A DNA stretch of 64,000 nucleotides from Phycisphaerales bacterium UBA2421 (GCA_002343075.1 DDRH01000044.1:28208-92207); one strand, 5' to 3'. Positions 35,051-44,138 are shown, counted from the stretch's first letter. The notes: generated by a model not told the origin, from the sequence alone. Numbers and translations are program-made.

Positions 35051-35662
35051 TTATGCCGCCGCCGTCAGCTTGCGGAGTTGTTTTCGCTGGAGCGTGGCGC
35101 TCAACGATTCCAGGCTCTTGCGGAGATTGCACTTCTTTTCGGTCACTTCCAGGGTGAACGCGGTCTGACCACCCGGCAGCTTTTCCTGCCCGGCGACCGA
35201 CATCGTGCCCGTGGCGTAGATGCCATCAACTGTAAGGTTGATCGAGACACTCTGCCCCACCCGCAGCGGCTGCTGCGTGATCACAGAAAGGCCCTCTTCA
35301 CCCAGATCGGCCAACTGGCAGTTAATCTGGTTATCGACGCTCAGAAGGATGTTCTGGCCGAGCGCGCTGATGCGGAAAGTCTCTTCTTCGCTGCACAAGA
35401 CCGGATCGGCATCGGTGGTGATATCGATGACGCTGTTGCCGTTGCTGGCCTTCACGTTGTTGATGAGAACGCTCTGCGAGTGAAACTTGCCGCGCCAGTC
35501 GGCAAAGATGACCAGCTTCGCACCAGCCTTCAACTCAGATCCGAGGGGAAACTGAAGTTTCGCGGTGTTGTCGTAGGTATCGAGCACTTTGCCCGGCGTG
35601 ATAACGCGACTCGAACCGCTGGTGAAAAGGGTGAGATACACAGAACTGTTTGGGGTCAACAT
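35051..35662 (-). CDS. PilZ-like domain protein (YcgR-type)
   Basis: GAGGAG lies six to seven bases before the ATG at 35662. The 203-residue cytosolic protein has an N-terminal beta-rich part (VYLTLFTSGSSRVITPGKVLDTY) like the YcgR N-domain. The second half, with ILLSVDNQINCQLADLGEEGLSVIT, resembles PilZ (D/NxSxxG as DLGEEG), followed by strands ATGTMSVAGQEKLPGGQTAFTLEV. The arginine switch is not visible, so c-di-GMP binding is doubtful. A second PilZ-like gene lies 3.5 kb to the left. Confidence 0.55.
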   Translation of the reverse strand: MLTPNSSVYLTLFTSGSSRVITPGKVLDTYDNTAKLQFPLGSELKAGAKLVIFADWRGKFHSQSVLINNVKASNGNSVIDITTDADPVLCSEEETFRISALGQNILLSVDNQINCQLADLGEEGLSVITQQPLRVGQSVSINLTVDGIYATGTMSVAGQEKLPGGQTAFTLEVTEKKCNLRKSLESLSATLQRKQLRKLTAAA

Positions 35663-35896
35663 CTCAGGCTCCTCATGATTGCAATGGCACGGAGAAATTC
35701 CGTCGCACAGAAGCTTTCATCGGCCCGAAGCGCCGGGTGTTTTGCGGCATGATGACAGCCGCGAGTGTGCGATGTTCCCGGACGTAAGGCCATCAGCACA
35801 GTGTGGCGGCGGGACCGACCGGCTATAATTGCACTCCCTCTTCGGCAGAAGAGTCGGACAGGCAGGCGAAAGCCAGGTGCTCGAGAAGGAACCACG

Positions 35897-36469
35897 ATGA
35901 CCCGAATCACCGCTACAGTGGTAGTTTTGTTGTTGATGACCGGCTGCGCATCTGCGCCGAGCGCGTCGACGACGACCGACTACGACAAAAACGTCGATTT
36001 TTCGAAGTTCACCACATACGGTTTCGCACCCGGCAAGATCATCGAACAGCCGGACTATGAATCGATCGACAGACAACGGCTCGAAGAACGCATTCGCGCC
36101 GCGGTGGTGGCAGAGATGGAAGTCCGCGGGCTGGATTATGTGACCGACAGCCCGCAACTGCTCGTCACCTACACCGCCGGCGCACAACAGAAGGCGGACC
36201 TTGTGCGCATCGCCCCGACCTACACCGGCCACGACTACGATGCCCCCGGCGCCTGGCGCCCCGCCGGGTGGTACGCGCAGACTGAAGAGCAATTCTGGTC
36301 AAAGCAGTACATCGAAGGCACGCTGCTGCTCGATATCTATGACACACAGACGAAGCAGGCGGTATGGAAATCGTACACCAAGGTGCAAATCATGTCGGAT
36401 GAAGTACAGCGAAACCGCGCGCCCGAAGTCATCGCCGGCGCGCTCAAGGGCTTCCCCCCGAAGAGATGA
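35897..36469 (+). CDS. DUF4136 domain lipoprotein
   Basis: AAGGA stands before the ATG at 35897, which gives the lipoprotein signal peptide MTRITATVVVLLLMTGCAS with lipobox Cys near 17. The mature domain shows the DUF4136 pattern: DYDKNVDFSKFTTYGF, then an AEMEVRGLDYVTDSPQLLVTY helix-strand unit and YIEGTLLLDIYDTQTKQAVWKSY near the end. The family is widespread and anchored in the outer membrane or inner-leaflet periphery, with no known function. The 190-residue length is typical. Confidence 0.85.
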   Translation: MTRITATVVVLLLMTGCASAPSASTTTDYDKNVDFSKFTTYGFAPGKIIEQPDYESIDRQRLEERIRAAVVAEMEVRGLDYVTDSPQLLVTYTAGAQQKADLVRIAPTYTGHDYDAPGAWRPAGWYAQTEEQFWSKQYIEGTLLLDIYDTQTKQAVWKSYTKVQIMSDEVQRNRAPEVIAGALKGFPPKR

Positions 36470-36627
36470 TGGTTTCACCGTCGCAACTGACTGCCAAAAG
36501 GAAGGGCACCGAAGAACAGCTATGCAGGCGGCACGCACTGCATCGCTGTTCATCGGTGCCCGAATTTTGGTCGCCCGAGCTCTGGACGCCCAATCATTGG
36601 CTGATGGATGAAGCTTGATTGGGCGGA

Positions 36628-37374
36628 TCACATTCCCACAGCGCGCTTCAGCCGCTTGCGGAAGACCCCCGCGGTGCCCAGCAGTGCGCCACCGGCCCAC
36701 ACTGCCGCCGGTAGCGGGACTGCGGTGGCGCGGATTTCGACAACCAGGTCGTTGTAGTCGCTGTGGGTGCGACGCTTGGGAAGCGATGGGCTGAAATCAA
36801 GGTCTTCCCAGAACATGAGCCACGTCTTTTCCTTCGTGCCAAGTCCGAGCACTTCATATGTGATCATATGATCGCGGCCGTCGGCGTTGCGAGTCATGTC
36901 GGATGAATGCGTGCCGCTATCGCCGCTTCGGGTGAAGGTCATCATCTCGCCCATGCACTTCCCGTGGGCAGTCGTGCTGCTGACGTCGTAGCCGTAGCCG
37001 GTCACGTCAAACAAATGACTCACCGAGCCCCCGCGGTCGATGCTGAGCGACTGGCTGTTGTTGCTGAACTTGGCCACAGCGCGGGCGGTGAAATGGCCGT
37101 CGATCCAACTGGCATCGGTGGTATCACCGATGGTTCCGCGGGCGATGTTCATTGACGGGGTGACGCTCATGGCGTCATCCACGCGCCGGAGGGTGACCGC
37201 ACCATTGAAAAAGTCGTCGCCGATTTTATGAAACCCACCGCCGTACAGCGTATTGATGATGCTGTGCTGTGAAGGCTCGCTGGCTGGGGCTGCACCAATC
37301 TTGGTGAAGCCAGCAAACGCCACACTGGAAATCGCCACCGCCGCAGAAGCCGCCAGAATTGCTATCGAACGCAT
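36628..37374 (-). CDS. Exported VPLPA-CTERM protein
   Basis: GAGGA precedes the ATG at 37374 by eight bases. Signal peptide: MRSIAILAASAAVAISSVAFAG. The 248-residue product ends VPLPAAVWAGGALLGTAG followed by FRKRLKR, the VPLPA-CTERM sorting signal (motif, helix, basic tail). The body includes WLMFWEDLDFSPSLPKRRTHSDYNDLVVEI, as in DUF4114-like surface proteins, and a single conserved Cys. It is likely processed by an exosortase-type enzyme and attached to the envelope. The function of the main domain is unknown. Confidence 0.75.
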   Translation of the reverse strand: MRSIAILAASAAVAISSVAFAGFTKIGAAPASEPSQHSIINTLYGGGFHKIGDDFFNGAVTLRRVDDAMSVTPSMNIARGTIGDTTDASWIDGHFTARAVAKFSNNSQSLSIDRGGSVSHLFDVTGYGYDVSSTTAHGKCMGEMMTFTRSGDSGTHSSDMTRNADGRDHMITYEVLGLGTKEKTWLMFWEDLDFSPSLPKRRTHSDYNDLVVEIRATAVPLPAAVWAGGALLGTAGVFRKRLKRAVGM

Positions 37375-37623
37375 GAGCAATGTCCTCTTGTGTGCATGCC
37401 CGCCGACGGCCAACGCATTCCGCCGTTGTCGGGCTACAAGAGAACAATGCCACCGATTCAATTCACTGACGCAATTTTCAAGCTTTCACGATGACTGATA
37501 ACGCGGGGCGCGTCCGTTTATGATGCGCGTGCACCAAACACCACGCATAACGATCACAACAGCTCATGGGCGCCGCAGCGCACGGGTGTGGAACTCTCTC
37601 AACTTCCAATATCAGATCGAGCA

Positions 37624-39039
37624 TCATTCGTGAACATCGGTGGGTTCGCCGGCGACGTTGCTCTGTGTGAATGCCGAGAACGCGATGATCCGCTTCAGAT
37701 ATTGATCGGCGTCGCGGAGATGGCGCGCTGCGGCTTCACGGCGCTCGGTTTCTGAGGCGCCGGCATCGACGAGCAACACCTGCTGCCGCAGCACTTCGGT
37801 GAGCAGCGTCGCGGCAAACGAGGAGAACGGCGTCGCGTGATACTCGGGTACTTGCGGGGCAAGCTCGATGAACATCCGCCCGACGCGCTGCCCGCCGTAG
37901 AGGGGATCGGGCTGCACCAAGTCTGGGTCTTCCCAGCTTCTCCGCACGGGCGAGATGATATCGGTATATCTCTTCCGCGCGGCGATTCCCTCAGCGGAGA
38001 AGAGAATGTGTTCGATCACCCGCCATGACGCCGCCGGATCGCGCGCGTTGCGCGGGATTCCCAGCATCGTGCCGCCCCAGGTGCTCGTCGGGTGGTCGGT
38101 CGGATCAAACCGGGGCAGCGGCATCATCGCCAGCCGGCCCTGAAGCGACTCGGGGCCGTTCTTGCGGATGTAGGTCACGCGCCAGTCTGCCGTCACCATC
38201 GCGCCCAGCGCGCCGGTGGAAAGATCTTGCACCCAGTTATTGCCCCCCGGGCTTGCCGCAGCACCAATCCGCCGCGAGCCTGCAACCATTGTTGCGTATC
38301 GCACAACCGTGTCGGCCACTTTAGGATCGGTCATGTGCGACACGAGATGGTTGTCCACCAGATTGACCCGGCGCTGGAGAATCAACCTCAGCAACGGGTC
38401 GGATGCCCACGGCGACATCTCCATCGCGACACGCTCGGGATGGCCGTTGGCCCGCCAGTATGCCTGATATCGCAAGCACGCTTCACTAAACGCGTCCCAC
38501 GTCTCGCAGGCGGCCAGATCGACCCCCGCGGCGTCGAACAGGTCTTTTCGATATGTGAGCGTGACAGGATGAACATCATGCGGAATGCCGAAGAGCGTGC
38601 CATCGCGCGTCCACGGGGCCAGCCGCGCCGCGATCAGTTCTTCTCGCAGCCCGCTCGCATTCAAAAACTCATCCAGCGGGAGCAGGCCGACTTTCTCCGG
38701 CGGGAAGCGAAAGTACTTGCCGACCGAGTTGATCTCAAGCTCTACCACATCCGGAACCTTGTCCCCCGTTGCCCCGCTCATCATCAGCGACAGCAGCCGC
38801 GTATCGAGCGCGCGATTGTTAATCAGGTTGACATTCAGCGTCTGCCCAAACTTGCGTTCATACTCATCAACCAACGAAGGCCCACGGTCGCGCAGCCGGT
38901 AGCTGTTGGCGTGCGAGATGGCGAAAACCCACATCGTCATATCCGCCCGCGCCGGCGGCCGACGCGTGGACACCACGACGCTCGTCGCCAGCGCGATCAG
39001 CAGCATCACGAAGATGGGCTTGCCCAGGTGGAAACTCAC
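37624..39039 (-). CDS. Extracellular solute-binding protein (sugar ABC type, orphan)
   Basis: The start is a GTG at 39039, giving the signal peptide SFHLGKPIFVMLLIALATSVVVS. The 471-residue protein follows the family-1 binding-protein plan, with LVDEYERKFGQTLNVNLIN, DVVELEINSVGKYFR, the hinge AMVTADWRVTYI and STWGGTMLGIPRNARDPAASWRVIEHIL. These bind oligosaccharides in the periplasm for ABC importers. No permease or ATPase gene is next to it, so it works with distant partners or as a sensor. The fold call is firm, the ligand unknown. Confidence 0.85.
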   Translation of the reverse strand: MSFHLGKPIFVMLLIALATSVVVSTRRPPARADMTMWVFAISHANSYRLRDRGPSLVDEYERKFGQTLNVNLINNRALDTRLLSLMMSGATGDKVPDVVELEINSVGKYFRFPPEKVGLLPLDEFLNASGLREELIAARLAPWTRDGTLFGIPHDVHPVTLTYRKDLFDAAGVDLAACETWDAFSEACLRYQAYWRANGHPERVAMEMSPWASDPLLRLILQRRVNLVDNHLVSHMTDPKVADTVVRYATMVAGSRRIGAAASPGGNNWVQDLSTGALGAMVTADWRVTYIRKNGPESLQGRLAMMPLPRFDPTDHPTSTWGGTMLGIPRNARDPAASWRVIEHILFSAEGIAARKRYTDIISPVRRSWEDPDLVQPDPLYGGQRVGRMFIELAPQVPEYHATPFSSFAATLLTEVLRQQVLLVDAGASETERREAAARHLRDADQYLKRIIAFSAFTQSNVAGEPTDVHE

Positions 39040-39059
39040 GCGCGCACGCTACCTATCGG

Positions 39060-40118
39060 TCAGACTTCGATGCTCACCAGCGTGTCGGCACCGTCATTCG
39101 GGCCGGTATCGGTGCCCTCGCCGCCGTCGAGCAAATCGGCGCCCTTCCCACCTTGCAGGATGTCGTCTCCGGCCTCGCCGTAAAGTTTATCGTTGCTACC
39201 TGCGCCGAAGAGCAGATCGTTGCCCGTCCCGCCGAACAGTCGATCGACATTCCCCCCGCCGTCGAGGGTGTCGTCGCCGCCGTTGCCGTAGAGACGATCG
39301 TCGCCGGCTTCGCCGAGCAGGCTGTCGCGCGAGCCTGAGCCGTTGAGCCTGTCGTTGCCGTTGCCGCCGAAGAGTGTGTTTCTGCCCGCGCCGCCGGAGA
39401 TGGTGTCATTGCCTTCGCCACCGAAGAGCAGGTCGGCGTCGTCGCCGCCGAAGATGTAGTCGGCTTCATCGGCACCGGTTGGCGCAGCAGCGTCGCCGTA
39501 GATCGTGTCGGCACCGTCACCGGCGGTGATGCTATCGGCACCGGCCTGGCCTTCGATGAGGTTATCGCCGAGATCGACATTGATGGTGTCATTGCCGGTG
39601 CCCCCGAAGATGAGGTTGGCACCGGAGGCGTCGTTGATCGTATCATTTCCGGCATTCCCGCTGAGCCGGTCAAGCCCCCCGCCGCCAGTGAGTCGATCGT
39701 TACCGCCTTGCCCGGAGAGCGAATCGTTGCCGTCACCGCCTTGCAGGGAATCGTTGCCGCGATCGCCGATGAGTGTGTCATCGCCCGCCCCACCGGTGAG
39801 GCTCGCGGGGATTTCGATCGAGTCGTCGGCCATGTCAACCACATCATTGCCGTTGCCCAGATCGGCAACAATGCGATTGATATTCGCTGCGGTGAACGAC
39901 TGTTGCTGCCCGTCATGGCTCACGACAAGTTGAGTGCTGCCCGTCGCCTGTCGCAGGGTGAAAACATCGGCTCCCGAGGTGCCGACGAGTGTAAGAATGC
40001 CGCCGGCAAGGGTGGCGAAGTTGGAATGCAGCAACGTGCGTGGCTCGAGCACCTCCACCGCGCCGACGCGGCTGTCGCGGATAATCACTTCGGCTCCTGG
40101 TGATGTAGTACGCTGCAT
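39060..40118 (-). CDS. LEPR-XLL surface protein with RTX Ca-binding repeats
   Basis: GGAGGG lies before the ATG at 40118; the longer frame is unlikely. Residues 24-30 read LEPRTLL, an exact LEPR-XLL motif, and no Sec signal helix precedes it. From about residue 95 to the end the 352-residue protein is a string of nonapeptides of the GGxGxDxUx type (GGAGDDTLIGDRGNDSLQGG, GGEGNDTISGGAG), which bind Ca2+ and form a parallel beta-roll. It ends DTLVSIEV without a recognisable type I secretion signal. An adhesive or structural surface role is likely. Confidence 0.85.
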   Translation of the reverse strand: MQRTTSPGAEVIIRDSRVGAVEVLEPRTLLHSNFATLAGGILTLVGTSGADVFTLRQATGSTQLVVSHDGQQQSFTAANINRIVADLGNGNDVVDMADDSIEIPASLTGGAGDDTLIGDRGNDSLQGGDGNDSLSGQGGNDRLTGGGGLDRLSGNAGNDTINDASGANLIFGGTGNDTINVDLGDNLIEGQAGADSITAGDGADTIYGDAAAPTGADEADYIFGGDDADLLFGGEGNDTISGGAGRNTLFGGNGNDRLNGSGSRDSLLGEAGDDRLYGNGGDDTLDGGGNVDRLFGGTGNDLLFGAGSNDKLYGEAGDDILQGGKGADLLDGGEGTDTGPNDGADTLVSIEV

Positions 40119-40432
40119 GATGACTGCCCTCCGACGTAGTTGCCCCGCACAAAACACTCGCGGCGCCATCGCTCCGCGATCGACTCTCAACTATCAACGA
40201 ACCGACGTTAACTCGCAACCGGCAACCAGCGACTACCGATCAATGTTCCGCGCGGAACAATTGGCAGCGGGCAGGAGACAGTGGGCAGTAGGCAGATGGG
40301 GTATCACCGTTCCGCGCGGAACAATCTGATTTACGCACCGCAAACTATTGCCAATAATGCAGTTGCGACAAAAATAAGTAAAAACCACACCCTAACAAAT
40401 CAGGCCCGAATGTGTGGCTGAAATCACAGAAT
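40119..40432. other. Intergenic region with two parS-like palindromes
   Basis: A 314-base gap between two minus-strand genes. Apart from the palindromes listed at 40244-40323 and short GGCAG-type words (about 40264-40300), I see no feature. No open frame is convincing. Confidence 0.6.
40244..40323. repeat. Two parS-like 16-bp palindromes
   Basis: TGTTCCGCGCGGAACA (40244-40259) is a perfect palindrome. A second copy, CGTTCCGCGCGGAACA (40308-40323), differs in its first base. The outer half-sites GTTCC/GGAAC match ParB sites (consensus TGTTTCACGTGAAACA, with TGTTCCACGTGGAACA in some species), but the centre is CGCGCG rather than CACGTG. They may be parS variants, operator sites, or a dispersed palindrome. 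Confidence 0.5.
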
Positions 40433-41587
40433 CTACGCCCGCCGCCGCAGCACCGCCACCCCCGCAAACCCCATTACCGCGATCCCCGCGGGTTCCGGCA
40501 CGACCGGGTCCAGGCGGAAGTACGCAAACCCGCTGCCGTCGTCGAGGCGCGCCTCAGCCAGTATCTGCCCGGCATTGTTGATGTCCATCCCGCGGATAAC
40601 TGTCGCGCCGGGCAGATTCACCATCGCATTCAAATCTTGTGGCTCAAGACTTCCATTTGGCCAAATCAATGCCTTCGTAAAGTCTGCGCCGAGCGTCGGG
40701 GTTGCCGCGCCTACAACGGTGTTGCTATTGTTAATCCCGCCGATGTAAGTTTCAGCGAAACCGGGGAACAATCCAAGGTCGCGAAACTCTTGCGCGCCGG
40801 TTGCTAAATCATGCCGCGCGACGAATCCGCGAATGCCACCAGTAGGAGCAAACTGACCAACGAGCCAGTTGCTGTCGTTGATATCCGATGGCGCGATGCG
40901 GCCAAGTTCATCGCCGAAGCGCAAAAGCGTGTACGAGCCGTTTTGACCGATCAGGCCACTATCCAAGCTGCTGGGATCGTTGCTGTTGGCTGTTCCGCCG
41001 ATATAAATACCCGATGCGTTGACCGAAAAAAGCGCGCTGGTCGTCGACCCGGGAATGCTCAACAGCGTGAAGGTTCCGTTCTGCCAGACGCAGGCTTGCC
41101 GGGTTCGACCGGATGATGTAGCCGCCGTCACGATCGCTGCTCCAACGATGACTGTGCCATTTCCTTCTCGTGGAATTCCAAACTCTTCGGGTATTGGAAG
41201 CGGTGTCGCGCCAAGCGACCCCCAAACGACTGCCGGCCCGCCCGCTTGGCCGAGTGGCGCAATGATGCCAATTGGTGCACTGTCGGAACCATCAAATCCG
41301 TGTACGACTGCGGCCTCATAAGACCCTTGAACGGGTAAAATGTGGGGTTTCCCTGCAACGTCCCACACTATCGGATAACTACCGGGTGGCTTTGAGAATC
41401 CCGTAAAAGTGTATCCGCTGACATGCCCTCCCTCTCCCAAGGCAGTCGGGTAGTGAACATTGTCTGCGCGAAGCAGCGTCGCATCATATGTTACCCGAGC
41501 GTAAGAGGCGGACGGCAAGAAAAAAATGGAAACGCAGTAAAAAGCAATTGACCACCACGGTAATTTTTGTGATGCGGATGTAGGCAT
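40433..41587 (-). CDS. PEP-CTERM surface protein with HAF-like repeats
   Basis: The 384-residue product has a signal peptide (WWSIAFYCVSIFFLPSASYA) and ends VPEPAGIAVMGFAGVAVLRRRA, a clean PEP-CTERM sorting tail. The body repeats units such as GEGGHVSGYTF, GASGI-like ASGIYIGGTANSND, INDSNWLVGQFAPTGGIRGFV and INNSNTVVGAATP, the style of the HAF extracellular repeat family. The start is 22 bases from that of the divergent gene at 41610, so each promoter must lie inside the other gene or its start. Surface location is likely; function unknown. Confidence 0.8.
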   Translation of the reverse strand: MPTSASQKLPWWSIAFYCVSIFFLPSASYARVTYDATLLRADNVHYPTALGEGGHVSGYTFTGFSKPPGSYPIVWDVAGKPHILPVQGSYEAAVVHGFDGSDSAPIGIIAPLGQAGGPAVVWGSLGATPLPIPEEFGIPREGNGTVIVGAAIVTAATSSGRTRQACVWQNGTFTLLSIPGSTTSALFSVNASGIYIGGTANSNDPSSLDSGLIGQNGSYTLLRFGDELGRIAPSDINDSNWLVGQFAPTGGIRGFVARHDLATGAQEFRDLGLFPGFAETYIGGINNSNTVVGAATPTLGADFTKALIWPNGSLEPQDLNAMVNLPGATVIRGMDINNAGQILAEARLDDGSGFAYFRLDPVVPEPAGIAVMGFAGVAVLRRRA

Positions 41588-41609
41588 CTAACTCCAAGGA
41601 AGGTACGTC

Positions 41610-42140
41610 ATGACCAAGTCTAATATGCGGAAATGTGCATCGCAGAGCAAGCAAATTCTCCGTTGGCTTGGTGCATTGATGTGGCTGATTTCCATTAACC
41701 AGACGTTTGCGCAGACTTTCAATTGGACGAACAATGGTGGTGCTCTGCCAGGCGGCGACAATGTGTGGACCAATCCTAATAACTGGGAATTGGGGGCTAC
41801 ACCGACATCAACGAGCCATATCGCCCGCTTCGCGTCAGGTACTGGCTCGGCGCTATTAGTACGCGACGGTTCGTCAGGAACGATCAACATTGGCACGATT
41901 CAAATCGTTCGTGACGATTACACAGCGTTGAAAGCCGGTGGCGCGCCGGTGACGATCAATTTCGGAAGTTCCGGTGCGATTGACCAATTCCACGTTGGGA
42001 ACAAGGAGTTTTACCTGGGGACAACGGATGACAGCGCCATTAATGTTAACACTAACGGGCTCCTGCGTTTGCGCTCAAGCTTCTCCCAGCACTTACTGAG
42101 CGACGCCGTGATTCGGGGACGGATCAGGGGACGCAGCTAG
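41610..42140 (+). CDS. Truncated autotransporter/beta-helix-type exported protein
   Basis: AAGGAAGGT precedes the ATG at 41610. A signal peptide (MLRWLG-like RWLGALMWLISINQTFAQ) leads into FNWTNNGGALPGGDNVWTNP and NNWELGATPTS, the usual start of beta-helix surface proteins that run for hundreds of residues in other planctomycetes. This one stops after 176 residues at RIRGRS, with no CTERM tail. Just before the stop, GGGGACG occurs twice, 12 bases apart (42115 and 42127). I read it as a protein cut short by an inserted or rearranged sequence. Confidence 0.55.
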   Translation: MTKSNMRKCASQSKQILRWLGALMWLISINQTFAQTFNWTNNGGALPGGDNVWTNPNNWELGATPTSTSHIARFASGTGSALLVRDGSSGTINIGTIQIVRDDYTALKAGGAPVTINFGSSGAIDQFHVGNKEFYLGTTDDSAINVNTNGLLRLRSSFSQHLLSDAVIRGRIRGRS

Positions 42141-42203
42141 TTCATCTCCAGACGGGCGGCTTAGAGCCATGTCGTGGCACCCGGAGTTCGTTTCCATTCA
42201 TCT

Positions 42204-42244
42204 TTTTTCTTGGCGTCTCTTGGCGACCTTGGCGTGCTTGGCGG
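42204..42244. repeat. TTGGCG-type short tandem repeat
   Basis: The word CTTGGCG recurs at a spacing of about ten bases between 42209 and 42242 (CTTGGCGTCT, CTTGGCGACC, TTGGCGTGC, TTGGCGGC). Such CGCCAAG arrays are common intergenic repeats in several bacterial phyla. Here it lies between the truncated gene and the AAA ATPase. Confidence 0.55.
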
Positions 42245-42299
42245 CTGCGTTGTCTTCTCCACGTTCAAAACGGGTGTTGGCGGGTATAATCGTTCGGTC

Positions 42300-43796
42300 A
42301 TGCAGAACATCACCCGACTCACCGAGCTGCTGCGTGCCCGGCACCCGTGCATTCGCATCACCACCGCCGACGAGCCGGAGGCGCTGGCGATCATTCACGC
42401 CGCGGCGGCAGAGCTTCGGTTGCCGGTGTGGGAATGGAGCGTGGCGCGCGGGCTGCGCGACGGCGAGTTTGCCGACGCGCCGGCGCTGCCCGATACCAAT
42501 GCGCTGGTCGATGCGCTCATTTTCGTTTCCCGGCAACAGCAGCGGCGGATTGTGGTGCTGTTTGACTCGCTGCCTCATCTCGCAGGCGAACGCGAGCGAG
42601 AATCTTTGCGCGTGTTTCGCGAGCAGATCTTCTCGTTTGACAAGATCGGCGCGCACTTCATTCTGATTGATGCCCCCTCGGCCCTGCCGCCAGGGGTGGA
42701 GCATCTGGCCCACCCGTTTGACGTGCTTCCGCCGGACGATGACAAACTTCGCCGGATACTCAAGGAGACTGTTCAGCAGTTTCACCAGCAGCAGCCGATC
42801 CGGGCGCAGCTTGCGCCGCACGAAGCGGAGTTGATCATTCGCAATTTGCGCGGTTTGAGCACATGGGACGCGCGACAGATCGTTCGTGAAGCCATCGCCG
42901 GCGATATGCAGCTCAACGGCGACGATGCCAACCGCATTCTCGCGGCCAAGCGCAAGCGGCTGCAGGCGCAGGGGATGCTCGAGTATGTCGAGGCACCGGT
43001 CAACCTCAATGAGATCGGGGGGCTTCGCAATCTTAAGGCGTGGCTGAAGGCGCGGCAGAATGCGTTTCGCAAGGACGCAACCCAGTTCGGCCTGCCTGCG
43101 CCGCGGGGGATGTTGATGCTCGGCGTGCAGGGGGCGGGAAAGTCGCTTAGCGCCAAGGCAGTGGCCACCGCCTGGCAACGGCCACTGCTTCGGCTGGACG
43201 TCGGCGCGCTCTATGACAAGTTCATCGGCGAGAGCGAACGCCGGCTGCGCGACACACTCCGGCAGGCGGAGATGATGGCGCCGATCATTCTCTGGATCGA
43301 CGAAATCGAGAAGGCCTTCGCCGGTGCTGCCAGCCAAAGTATCGACGGCGGGCTGAGCAAGCGCATGTTTGGCACGCTGCTCACCTGGATGCAGGAGCAC
43401 AAGGCGCCGGTGTTTCTCATCGCCACCGCCAACGACATCGCCGCCCTGCCGCCGGAGTTGATGCGCAAGGGGCGGTTTGACGAGATTTTCTTCGTCGATT
43501 TGCCCACAATCGAAGCCCGGCACCAGATCATCGAGATTCACCTGAAACGGCGCAACCGCCCCGCGGCCAAGTTTGACCTGGACAGCCTGGCCGAAGCGTC
43601 GAATGGCTTCAGCGGGGCGGAAATCGAACAGGCGATCGTATCGGCACTGCACGAGGCTTACTCTGCACAAGAGGAACTTTCGACGGAGCATGTGATGAAG
43701 GCGCTGCGATCATCCCCGCCGCTGAGCGTGACGATGGCCGAGAACGTCGAGGCGCTCCGTCGGTGGGCGAGTGGCCGGTGTGTGCCGGCAGACTAG
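42300..43796 (+). CDS. Ycf46-like AAA ATPase
   Basis: The ATG at 42300 is used; an open frame further upstream crosses the repeat. The 498-residue protein has an N-terminal domain (ELLRARHPCIRITTADEPEALAIIH) as in Ycf46 and a C-terminal AAA module: Walker A GVQGAGKS near 272-279, Walker B LWIDEIEKA near 327, sensor-1 ATAND and arginine-finger region MRKGRFDEIF, ending with an AAA lid (SNGFSGAEIEQAI). This uncharacterised family occurs in cyanobacteria, plastids and many bacteria. It probably remodels a protein complex. No partner is suggested by context. Confidence 0.9.
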   Translation: MQNITRLTELLRARHPCIRITTADEPEALAIIHAAAAELRLPVWEWSVARGLRDGEFADAPALPDTNALVDALIFVSRQQQRRIVVLFDSLPHLAGERERESLRVFREQIFSFDKIGAHFILIDAPSALPPGVEHLAHPFDVLPPDDDKLRRILKETVQQFHQQQPIRAQLAPHEAELIIRNLRGLSTWDARQIVREAIAGDMQLNGDDANRILAAKRKRLQAQGMLEYVEAPVNLNEIGGLRNLKAWLKARQNAFRKDATQFGLPAPRGMLMLGVQGAGKSLSAKAVATAWQRPLLRLDVGALYDKFIGESERRLRDTLRQAEMMAPIILWIDEIEKAFAGAASQSIDGGLSKRMFGTLLTWMQEHKAPVFLIATANDIAALPPELMRKGRFDEIFFVDLPTIEARHQIIEIHLKRRNRPAAKFDLDSLAEASNGFSGAEIEQAIVSALHEAYSAQEELSTEHVMKALRSSPPLSVTMAENVEALRRWASGRCVPAD

Positions 43797-44138
43797 CGGG
43801 GCGGCTTGGCGGTCGGCGCGGCGGCGTGGGTTGCGATGGGTTGTGTTGGCGCGAACAAAGTCCGAATCCGGCTCGTAATAGTGGATGCTGAATTCTTGCT
43901 CGAAAAGCGAAAAAGCTTGCCGCCCCCGCCCCTCTGCGGGTAGATTCGACTCTTGCCACGCCGCGTGGTGGTGGAGACTTGTGATTACCCCGGCGTGGGG
44001 TGGCGTTCCCGCCTTGCTTCTCTTTCGTCTGCGCGAGCTGCTCCGCGAGAAGGACGAATGAGCAATGTGCGTTTGCGCTGGATGTTTGCGCATCGACAAC
44101 TTGTAACTGCACAATAACGCCCTACTGGAGAGCCGCTC
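43797..44138. other. Intergenic region, no feature recognised
   Basis: This 342-base spacer lies upstream of the GspE/PilB cluster and should hold its promoter. GC-rich words are frequent (for example GGCGCGGCGGCG near 43815), and there is a small hairpin CCGC/GCGG around 43930. No open frame is convincing and I cannot assign promoter boxes. Confidence 0.45.

Noticed and set aside
38092..39183. 363-codon + strand frame opposite the solute-binding protein
   Set aside because: Shadow frame with no motif; the minus-strand gene has a signal peptide and binding-protein signatures.
42198..43691. 497-codon minus-strand frame opposite the Ycf46-like ATPase
   Set aside because: Antisense to an ATPase with Walker A/B motifs; no family pattern of its own.
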